8,857 nucleotides of DNA, taken from the NCBI GenBank assembly GCA_964635065.1, contig CAZWMK010000097.1:1-8857 (forward strand), written 5' to 3'. Below the pieces are notes generated by a model, which ran no database searches, was not told where the DNA came from, and worked only from the letters and a program-made list of their open reading frames with translations. Below, piece after piece: positions 1-6,306 of this stretch. This DNA comes from CAZWMK01 sp964635065 (GTDB lineage: Bacteria > Pseudomonadota > Alphaproteobacteria > Sphingomonadales > Sphingomonadaceae). The first letter of the stretch is position 1. Each line of letters begins with the position of its first letter. The position numbers and the translations under genes are program-made.

Positions 1-495
1 GGCGAGTGCAAGATCGGCATCATGCCGGGCAACATCTTCTCCAAGGGCTCGGTCGGTGTCGTGTCGCGTTCGGGCACGCTGACCTATGAAGCCGTGTTCC
101 AGACCACGGCGGCGGGCCTCGGCCAGACCACCGCAGTCGGCATCGGCGGCGATCCGGTCAACGGCACGAACTTCATCGACGTGCTCGAACTCTTCCTCAA
201 GGACGACGCCACGAAGTCGATCATCATGATCGGTGAAATCGGTGGTTCGGCCGAAGAAGAAGCCGCGCAGTTCCTGAAGGACGAAGCCAAGCGTGGCCGC
301 AAGAAGCCGATGGTCGGCTTCATCGCAGGCCGTACGGCGCCTCCTGGCCGTCGCATGGGCCACGCCGGTGCGATCGTTTCGGGTGGCAAGGGCGGTGCCG
401 AAGACAAGATCGAAGCGATGCGTGAAGCCGGCATCGTGGTGTCGGACAGCCCATCGGCGCTCGGCACGACCCTTCTGGAAGTTTTGAAGGGTTGA
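1..495 (+). CDS. sucD: Succinyl-CoA ligase (synthetase) alpha subunit, 3' part; 5' end outside the window
   Basis: This is the C-terminal part (164 residues plus TGA) of the alpha subunit of succinyl-CoA synthetase. The enzyme interconverts succinyl-CoA and succinate with substrate-level formation of ATP or GTP in the cytoplasmic TCA cycle. The frame is open from base 1, so the ATG at 22 is an internal methionine and not a start. The visible part holds the family hallmarks. The GHAGAIVSGGKG motif carries the active-site histidine that becomes phosphorylated (codon 121, bases 361-363, equivalent to E. coli His246). The GEIGGSAEEEAA motif carries the glutamate that contacts the phosphohistidine (codon 79). 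Compared with E. coli SucD (289 aa), about 125 N-terminal residues, including the CoA-binding Rossmann domain, are missing off the edge. There is a roughly 4-residue longer loop between the two motifs. The beta subunit gene sucC would be expected just upstream. Identification is near certain. Confidence 0.97.
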   Translation, partial: GECKIGIMPGNIFSKGSVGVVSRSGTLTYEAVFQTTAAGLGQTTAVGIGGDPVNGTNFIDVLELFLKDDATKSIIMIGEIGGSAEEEAAQFLKDEAKRGRKKPMVGFIAGRTAPPGRRMGHAGAIVSGGKGGAEDKIEAMREAGIVVSDSPSALGTTLLEVLKG

Positions 496-502
496 TGGTT
501 CA

Positions 503-541
503 GGGCCGGCTGGGTCGAAAGACACAGCCGGCTCTTTTTTT
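503..541 (+). terminator. Intrinsic terminator after sucD, with GAAA tetraloop
   Basis: Bases 503-512 pair with 525-534 (core GCCGGCTG/CAGCCGGC plus a G-U and a G-C pair at the base). After one G/A mismatch, the inner stem GTC/GAC (514-516 with 521-523) closes a GAAA tetraloop (517-520). Seven T follow at once (535-541). This is a textbook Rho-independent terminator starting 8 bases after the sucD stop. It separates sucD from sucA. Confidence 0.9.
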
Positions 542-613
542 GCGTGGCGGACTGCTTGTATTTTCGGGCAGACGAACGACATCGGTACATCGTTACGGAC
601 CGGACAGGACGGC

Positions 614-3523
614 ATGATGGGATACGAAGGCGATCTTCCCGAGGGTATCGAAGGGATTGGCCCTTCTTTCATAGAGGCGCAGTATCAACGCTTCCTGACC
701 GCTCCCGACAGTGTCGATCCAAGCTGGCAACGCCACTTCGCAGGTCTGCAAGGCGCGGTTGTCCGTGGTCCGTCCTGGGCGCGTAACGACTGGCCGCTTT
801 CGACAACCGACGCCCTGACCGCAGGGCTTGACCCCTTGCAGATGACCATTGAGCCGGAGGCTGAAAAGCCCGTCAAGACGGCCGCGCAGCCGCACAGGGG
901 GGCAGCCGCAGCGCCGGTTTCGACTGATGATCTCAAGCGCGCCGCCGACGATACGGTGCGCGCCATGATGTTGATCCGCACCTATCGCGTGCGCGGCCAT
1001 CTGGCGGCCAATCTCGATCCGCTCGGCCTCGACAAACGCGACGAGCTGCCCGCTGACCTGACGCCATATTATCATGGTTTCACCGACGCCGATCTTGACC
1101 GGCCGATCTACATCGGCGGTAATCTTGGCCTGCAATACGCCAGCCTGCGCGAGATTGTCGACATTTTGCGCCGCAACTACTGCGGCCATGTCGGCGTCGA
1201 ATATATGCATATCAATGATGTCGAGGAACGCCGTTTCATTCAGGAACGGATCGAAGGCCGCGACAAGGACATTCATTTCACCGATCAGGGCAAGCGCGCG
1301 ATCCTGAACAAGGTGATCGAAGGCGAACAGTACGAAAAGTTTCTGGGCCGTAAATATGTCGGCACCAAGCGTTTCGGTCTGGATGGCGGCGAGTCCATCC
1401 TGCCCGCGCTGGAATCGGTGATCAAATATGCTGGCGCAGAAGGGGCGCGCGAAATCGTGATCGGCATGGCGCATCGCGGCCGTCTGAACGTGCTGGCGAA
1501 CGTGATGCAAAAGCCGTTTCGCGCAATCTTCCATGAATTTGCAGGCGGTTCGGCCAATCCTGACGATGTCGGCGGCTCTGGCGACGTGAAATACCACCTC
1601 GGCACCTCCACCGATCGCGAGTTCGATGGTAACCCCGTTCACCTGTCGCTGACGCCGAACCCGTCGCATCTTGAAGCGGTCAATCCGGTGGTGCTCGGCA
1701 AGGTGCGTGCGGCACAGGCGTTGCGCGGCGACATCAAGCGCACCAAGGTGGTGCCGGTGTTGCTGCATGGTGATGCGGCGTTCGCGGGGCAGGGCATCGT
1801 TGCCGAATGCTTCGGCTTTTCTGGCCTGCACGGTTACAACACCGGCGGCACGGTGCATTTTGTCATCAACAACCAGGTCGGTTTCACCACCAGTCCGCAA
1901 TTCGCGCGTTCGTCACCCTATCCGTCGGACATTGCCAAAGTTGTTCAGGCACCGATCTTCCATGTGAATGGCGACGATCCCGAAGCCGTGACTTTCGTGA
2001 CCAAGGTCGCGACCGAATTCCGCCAGCGCTTTGGCCGCGATGTCGTGATCGACATGTGGTGCTATCGCCGCTTCGGTCACAATGAATCGGATGAACCCAG
2101 CTTCACCCAGCCGCTGATGTATGCGGCGATCCGTCAGCATCCGCCGGTATCCGCGCTTTACGCCAAGCGGCTGATTGCCCAAGGCGTGATCGACCAGACA
2201 TGGGTCGAGGACGCGACAGCGCGCTATGTTGCTCAGCTCGACAGCGATTTCGAGGCCGCCAAATCCTACAAGCCGAACAAGGCCGACTGGTTCGAAGGTC
2301 GCTGGACCGGCCTGGGCCGTCCAGTCGATCCGGTTACGGCGCGGCGCGGTGTTGATACCGGTGTGTCGGAAGAACGCATTGCGGAAATCCGGGATGTCAT
2401 CACCACAATCCCCGATGATCTTCCGGTCCACAAGACGCTGGCGCGGGTGATCGACGCCCGGCGTGAAGCCCTGACCAAGGGGGAAGGCATCGACTGGGCG
2501 ACGGCCGAGGCGCTGGCCTTCGGCACGCTGCTGCAGGAAGGCTATGGCGTGCGCCTGTCAGGGCAGGATTCGGGGCGTGGCACATTCAGCCAGCGCCACG
2601 CCGTCTGGGTCGACCAGGAAACCAACAAGAAATACATTCCGCTCAAGGCGTTCAACAACAACTTCGACGTTTACGACTCGCCCCTGTCGGAATTCGGCGT
2701 GCTCGGTTTCGAATATGGATATGCGCTGACCGATCCGCGCACGCTGGTGCTGTGGGAAGCGCAGTTCGGCGATTTCGCCAACGGGGCGCAGGTGATGATC
2801 GATCAGTTCATTGCATCGGGCGAGATCAAGTGGCTCAGGGCCAACGGTCTCGTCATGCTGCTGCCGCACGGCTATGAAGGGCAGGGCCCAGAACATAGTT
2901 CGGCGCGACTGGAACGTTATCTTCAGCTGTGCGCCGAGGATAACATGCAGGTCGCCAACTGCACGACACCTGCCAATTATTACCACATCCTGCGGCGCCA
3001 GATGGTGCGCCCGTTCCGCAAGCCGCTGGTGATCATGACGCCGAAATCGCTGTTGCGGCACAAGTCGGCAGTCTCGACGCTCGATCAGTTCACCGGCGAG
3101 AGCCATTTCATGCGCATCCTCTCCGATCCCAACGCGCCGGCTGATGACAAGGTCGAGCGTCTGGTGCTGTGCACGGGCAAGGTGTTTTACGATCTTGCCG
3201 AAGCGCGCGATGCCGACAGCGACGGAAAGACGACGATCGTGCGTCTCGAACAGCTTTATCCCTTCCCGCACGATCCGCTCGTTGTGCGCCTCAAGCGCAT
3301 GAAGAAGCTGAAAACCGTTGTCTGGGCGCAGGAAGAGCCGCAAAATGCAGGCGCGTGGAGCTTTATCAACCCGTTCATCGAAGCGGCGCTGATCGACGCG
3401 GGCGTTGCATCGCAGCGGCCGGTCTATGCTGGCCGTGCGGCGGCGGCAGCCACCGCCACCGGCCTTGCAAGCCGCCACGCAGCCGAACAGAAAAAGCTGG
3501 TCGCGGACGCGCTGTCCGCCTGA
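614..3523 (+). CDS. sucA: 2-oxoglutarate dehydrogenase E1 component (ThDP-dependent)
   Basis: E1o decarboxylates 2-oxoglutarate on thiamine diphosphate and reductively succinylates the lipoyl group of SucB. It is the rate-setting part of the cytoplasmic 2-oxoglutarate dehydrogenase complex. The product is 969 aa (E. coli about 933). In order: a conserved N-terminal segment thought to bind E2 (about 12-45), a variable linker (about 78-103), and the ThDP domain. His287 (in AHRGRLN) and His328 (in VKYHLG) match the E. coli active-site histidines. The ThDP/Mg motif runs from HGDAAFAGQG (385-394) to the NN pair at 419-420. The C-terminal transketolase-like part contains LSEFGVLGFEYGY (691-703), EAQFGDFANGAQ (715-726) and PHGYEGQGPEHSSAR (751-765). 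Two adjacent in-frame ATGs (614, 617) are possible starts. An AGGA at 606-609 is 4 nt from the first and 7 nt from the second, so 617 (968 aa) may be the true start. No frameshift is seen. Confidence 0.98.
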   Translation: MMGYEGDLPEGIEGIGPSFIEAQYQRFLTAPDSVDPSWQRHFAGLQGAVVRGPSWARNDWPLSTTDALTAGLDPLQMTIEPEAEKPVKTAAQPHRGAAAAPVSTDDLKRAADDTVRAMMLIRTYRVRGHLAANLDPLGLDKRDELPADLTPYYHGFTDADLDRPIYIGGNLGLQYASLREIVDILRRNYCGHVGVEYMHINDVEERRFIQERIEGRDKDIHFTDQGKRAILNKVIEGEQYEKFLGRKYVGTKRFGLDGGESILPALESVIKYAGAEGAREIVIGMAHRGRLNVLANVMQKPFRAIFHEFAGGSANPDDVGGSGDVKYHLGTSTDREFDGNPVHLSLTPNPSHLEAVNPVVLGKVRAAQALRGDIKRTKVVPVLLHGDAAFAGQGIVAECFGFSGLHGYNTGGTVHFVINNQVGFTTSPQFARSSPYPSDIAKVVQAPIFHVNGDDPEAVTFVTKVATEFRQRFGRDVVIDMWCYRRFGHNESDEPSFTQPLMYAAIRQHPPVSALYAKRLIAQGVIDQTWVEDATARYVAQLDSDFEAAKSYKPNKADWFEGRWTGLGRPVDPVTARRGVDTGVSEERIAEIRDVITTIPDDLPVHKTLARVIDARREALTKGEGIDWATAEALAFGTLLQEGYGVRLSGQDSGRGTFSQRHAVWVDQETNKKYIPLKAFNNNFDVYDSPLSEFGVLGFEYGYALTDPRTLVLWEAQFGDFANGAQVMIDQFIASGEIKWLRANGLVMLLPHGYEGQGPEHSSARLERYLQLCAEDNMQVANCTTPANYYHILRRQMVRPFRKPLVIMTPKSLLRHKSAVSTLDQFTGESHFMRILSDPNAPADDKVERLVLCTGKVFYDLAEARDADSDGKTTIVRLEQLYPFPHDPLVVRLKRMKKLKTVVWAQEEPQNAGAWSFINPFIEAALIDAGVASQRPVYAGRAAAAATATGLASRHAAEQKKLVADALSA

Positions 3524-3535
3524 TCCGACAGGTCC

Positions 3536-3541
3536 AAGGAG
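3536..3541 (+). promoter_or_regulatory. Ribosome binding site of sucB
   Basis: AAGGAG lies 5 nt before the ATG at 3547 and inside the 23-bp gap after the sucA stop. It fixes the sucB start, although the open frame runs far upstream into sucA. Confidence 0.85.
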
Positions 3542-3546
3542 TATTT

Positions 3547-4770
3547 ATGGCAAGCGATGTCATCATTCCCGCGCTGGGTGAATCGATCACCGAGGCGACC
3601 GTCGGTCAGTGGCTGAAGAATGTCGGCGATACCGTGAAGGCCGACGAGCCGATTGTCAGCCTTGAAACCGACAAGGTATCGGTCGAAGTGCCGGCCCCGA
3701 GTGACGGGGTGCTTGCTGAACAATGCGCGGCGGTTGGAGATACGGTCAATGTTGGCGCCGTGATTGCCCGGCTATCGGCGGCCGGGGCGGCGGTTGCCGC
3801 GTCCGCACCCGCTGCGAAGGCGGCAGAGGTTGCCAAGCCTGCACCGGCTGCTGTTGCAGCGCCTGCGCCTGCGCCTGCGGGTGGCGAGGTGGCTGAAGCG
3901 ATGTCGCCCGCCGTGCGCCGCCTGATCGGCGACTACAATCTCGATCCCGCCAGCATTGCGGCCACCACCAAGGGCGATGTGCTGAAAGCCATCGAGGACG
4001 GCACGGCGAAGACGCTGGCGCCCGCACCGGTTGCCGCAGCCGTTGCGGTTGCCGCGCCCATCGTTGCCGACCGTCATGAAGAGCGCATCCGCATGAGCCG
4101 CCTGCGCCAGACCATCGCCAAGCGGTTGAAGGAAGCGCAGAATACGGCGGCGATGCTGACGACGTTCAACGACGTTGACATGTCGGCCTTGATTGCCGCA
4201 CGCGACCGTTACCGCGACTTGTTCGAGAAAAAGCACGGTGTGCGCCTCGGCTTCATGAGCTTCTTCACCAAGGCGGTGACGATGGCTCTGAAGGAAGTTC
4301 CCGCGGTTAACGCCAGCATTGAAGGCGACGAGATCGTCTATCGCAACTATGCTGATATCGGCGTTGCCGTCAGTTCGCCGGGTGGCCTCGTGGTGCCGAT
4401 CCTGCGCAACGCCGACAAGCTGAGCTTTGCCGAAACCGAAAAGGCGATTGCCGATTTCGGGCGCCGCGCCCGCGATGGCGCGCTCAAGGTCGAGGAACTG
4501 AAGGGCGGCACCTTTACCATCTCGAACGGCGGCGTCTTCGGTTCGCTTCTGTCGACGCCGATCCTCAATCCGCCGCAGTCGGGCGTTCTAGGCATGCACC
4601 GCATCGAGGAGCGTCCGGTGGTGCGTGACGGTCAGATTGTTGTTCGTCCGATGATGTATCTCGCTCTCAGCTATGACCATCGCCTGATTGACGGGCGCGA
4701 GGCCGTGACTTTCCTCGTCCGCGTCAAGGAAGCGATCGAGGATCCGGCGCGTCTCTTGCTCGACATGTAA
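3547..4770 (+). CDS. sucB: Dihydrolipoyllysine-residue succinyltransferase, E2 component of 2-oxoglutarate dehydrogenase
   Basis: E2o (also called odhB) is the core of the complex. Its swinging lipoyl arm takes the succinyl group from SucA and passes it to CoA. The product is 407 aa, the usual length. Residues 1-76 are a single lipoyl domain with Lys43 (ETDKVSVEV; bases 3673-3675) as the lipoylation site. Residues about 77-115 are an Ala/Pro-rich flexible linker. Residues about 117-153 (AMSPAVRRLI...) are the peripheral-subunit-binding domain that docks E1/E3. A second Ala/Pro/Val linker leads to the catalytic core (about 178-407). The core has the AMLTTFNDVDMS signature typical of succinyl- rather than acetyl-transferases, and the DHRLIDG motif with catalytic His378 and Asp382. 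The gene starts 23 bp after sucA with its own strong ribosome binding site, so it is surely co-transcribed. The open frame extends upstream to 3169, but that part overlaps sucA and is not used. Confidence 0.98.
   Translation: MASDVIIPALGESITEATVGQWLKNVGDTVKADEPIVSLETDKVSVEVPAPSDGVLAEQCAAVGDTVNVGAVIARLSAAGAAVAASAPAAKAAEVAKPAPAAVAAPAPAPAGGEVAEAMSPAVRRLIGDYNLDPASIAATTKGDVLKAIEDGTAKTLAPAPVAAAVAVAAPIVADRHEERIRMSRLRQTIAKRLKEAQNTAAMLTTFNDVDMSALIAARDRYRDLFEKKHGVRLGFMSFFTKAVTMALKEVPAVNASIEGDEIVYRNYADIGVAVSSPGGLVVPILRNADKLSFAETEKAIADFGRRARDGALKVEELKGGTFTISNGGVFGSLLSTPILNPPQSGVLGMHRIEERPVVRDGQIVVRPMMYLALSYDHRLIDGREAVTFLVRVKEAIEDPARLLLDM
3859..3876 (+). repeat. Three tandem copies of a 6-bp unit in the sucB linker
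   Basis: The hexamer GCGCCT occurs three times in a row and encodes alternating Ala and Pro in the linker after the lipoyl domain. It is a small in-frame microsatellite in a part of the protein that tolerates length change. Copy number may vary between strains. Confidence 0.7.
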
Positions 4771-4801
4771 AAGGCGCGCCTGCGGCGATCATCGACAGAC
4801 C

Positions 4802-4806
4802 GGGAG
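4802..4806 (+). promoter_or_regulatory. Ribosome binding site of lpdA
   Basis: GGGAG sits 6 nt before the ATG at 4813, inside the 42-bp gap after sucB. It supports this start for the 465-residue protein, whose FAD motif begins only a few residues in. Confidence 0.7.
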
Positions 4807-4812
4807 TATCCG

Positions 4813-6210
4813 ATGGCAGAGCATGATTTCGATGTGGTGGTGATCGGCGCGGGGCCGGGCGGTTATGTTGCTGCCATTCGTGCCGCGCAGCTCGGCCTGA
4901 AGGTGGCCTGCGTCGAAAAGCGCGACACGCTGGGCGGCACCTGCCTCAATGTCGGCTGTATCCCGTCGAAGTCGCTGCTGCATGCCTCGGAGCTTTATGC
5001 CCATGCCAGCGGTGGTTCGCTGGCGAAGTTCGGTATTGGGGTGGGGGCGGTCACGCTCGATTTCGATGCGATGATCGACGAGAAGGACAAGGCTGTCGCC
5101 GAACTGACGGGCGGCATCGAATATCTGTTCAAGAAGAATAAGGTCGAGTGGATCAAGGGGGCCGCACGCTTTGTCGATGCCGGTCGCATCATGGTCGGCG
5201 ACCGTGAGGTGACGGCGCGCGATTTCGTGATTGCGACCGGTTCCGAGGTGACGATGCTGCCGGGTGTGGCGATTGACGGCAAGGTCGTCATTACCTCGAC
5301 CGAGGCGCTGTCGCTGCCGAAGGTGCCGGGGCACATGGTGGTCATTGGTGGCGGCGTCATCGGCCTGGAACTCGGTTCGGTCTATCGCCGCCTGGGTGCC
5401 AAGGTCACGGTTGTCGAATATCTCGACCGCGTGCTGCCGACGATGGACGGTGAAGTCTCGAAGGCTTTTGCCACGATCCTCAAGAAACAAGGCTTCACGC
5501 TGAAGCTGTCGTCGAAGGTCACGGGCGTTGCGACAGGCAATGACGGCGCGACCGTCACTGTCGAACCGGCAGCGGGGGGCGCGGCTGAGGAGATAGAGGC
5601 CGACGTGGTGCTGGTCGCCATTGGCCGTCGTCCGAACACCGATGGGCTGGCGCTGGAAAACGCCGGCCTCACGCTCGATAGCCGCGGCCGCATCCCGACC
5701 AATCACGACATGTCGACGGCTGTTCGCGGTATCTGGGCGATCGGCGACGTTATCGACGGGCCGATGCTGGCGCACAAGGCCGAGGATGAAGGGGTTGCCG
5801 TTGCCGAAAACATCGCGGGCCTGACGGGTCTCATCAACCACGATGTCATTCCGAGCGTTGTCTACACTCAGCCCGAGGTGGCGAGCGTCGGCAAGTCGGA
5901 AGAAGAGTTGAAGGCGGCAGGCATCGCCTACAAGGTGGGGAAATTTCCCTTTGCCGCCAACAGTCGCGCCAAGGCGAACCGCGACACCGAAGGCTTTGTC
6001 AAGGTTTTGGCGGATGCCGCGACCGACCGCGTGCTCGGCGTTCATATCATCAGCGGCCTTGCCGGCACGATGATCGCGCAGGCGGCGCAGGCGATGGAAT
6101 TCGGCGCATCGTCCGAAGACATCGCCTATACGTGCCACGCACATCCCACGCACGCCGAAGCGCTGAAAGAAGCGGCGATGGCCGTGACCGGAAAGCCGAT
6201 CCATATCTGA
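4813..6210 (+). CDS. lpdA: Dihydrolipoyl dehydrogenase, E3 component
   Basis: E3 is an FAD-dependent disulfide oxidoreductase that reoxidises the dihydrolipoyl groups of SucB and passes the electrons to NAD+. The product is 465 aa, normal for the family. FAD-binding GAGPGG is at residues 12-17. The redox-active disulfide is Cys44/Cys49 in GGTCLNVGCIPSK. The NAD-binding GGGVIG motif lies near residue 180. The second FAD motif (GIWAIGDV) lies near residue 310. The C-terminal dimer interface has the HPTHAE motif with catalytic His444 and Glu449, supplied in trans to the partner subunit. It follows sucB by 42 bp and is the last gene of sucA-sucB-lpdA, before a strong terminator. Its position suggests it serves mainly the 2-oxoglutarate complex, though it could also serve pyruvate dehydrogenase or glycine cleavage if no other lpd gene exists; this window cannot tell. 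Confidence 0.97.
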   Translation: MAEHDFDVVVIGAGPGGYVAAIRAAQLGLKVACVEKRDTLGGTCLNVGCIPSKSLLHASELYAHASGGSLAKFGIGVGAVTLDFDAMIDEKDKAVAELTGGIEYLFKKNKVEWIKGAARFVDAGRIMVGDREVTARDFVIATGSEVTMLPGVAIDGKVVITSTEALSLPKVPGHMVVIGGGVIGLELGSVYRRLGAKVTVVEYLDRVLPTMDGEVSKAFATILKKQGFTLKLSSKVTGVATGNDGATVTVEPAAGGAAEEIEADVVLVAIGRRPNTDGLALENAGLTLDSRGRIPTNHDMSTAVRGIWAIGDVIDGPMLAHKAEDEGVAVAENIAGLTGLINHDVIPSVVYTQPEVASVGKSEEELKAAGIAYKVGKFPFAANSRAKANRDTEGFVKVLADAATDRVLGVHIISGLAGTMIAQAAQAMEFGASSEDIAYTCHAHPTHAEALKEAAMAVTGKPIHI

Positions 6211-6248
6211 CGCATCTGCGGGCCGCCATCCAGCGCGGCAATGACATG

Positions 6249-6286
6249 AAAAAGATCCCGGCCACTGCATGGGCCGGGGTCTTTTT
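6249..6286. terminator. Bidirectional terminator between convergent lpdA and sppA
   Basis: Bases 6249-6263 pair with 6272-6286 across an 8-nt loop (6264-6271). The GC core is CCCGGCC/GGCCGGG, with one G-U wobble at 6256/6279. The outer part is A5 on the left and T5 on the right, so a hairpin followed by a U tract forms on either strand. The stem can extend further through ATGACA (6241-6246) and TGTCAT (6288-6293). It ends 20 bases before the sppA stop and begins 38 bases after the lpdA stop, so it can end both transcripts. Confidence 0.9.
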
Positions 6287-6306
6287 GTGTCATGGGCTGG
6301 TGTGCA

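Noticed and set aside
593..1900. 435-codon open frame antisense to sucA
   Set aside because: Same type of GC-driven shadow; no domain or motif, and the sense strand encodes well-conserved E1 sequence.
2558..3478. 306-codon open frame antisense to the 3' half of sucA
   Set aside because: Low-complexity, Arg/His-rich product over a conserved gene; no independent support.
3169..3546. Upstream extension of the sucB frame into sucA
   Set aside because: The extension has no lipoyl or other domain, overlaps 355 bp of sucA, and a strong ribosome binding site sits just before ATG 3547 where the lipoyl domain begins.
4789..6270. 493-codon open frame antisense to the whole of lpdA
   Set aside because: It mirrors lpdA in a GC-rich genome, its product is rich in His, Arg and Asp with no recognisable domain, and lpdA itself has every catalytic motif.
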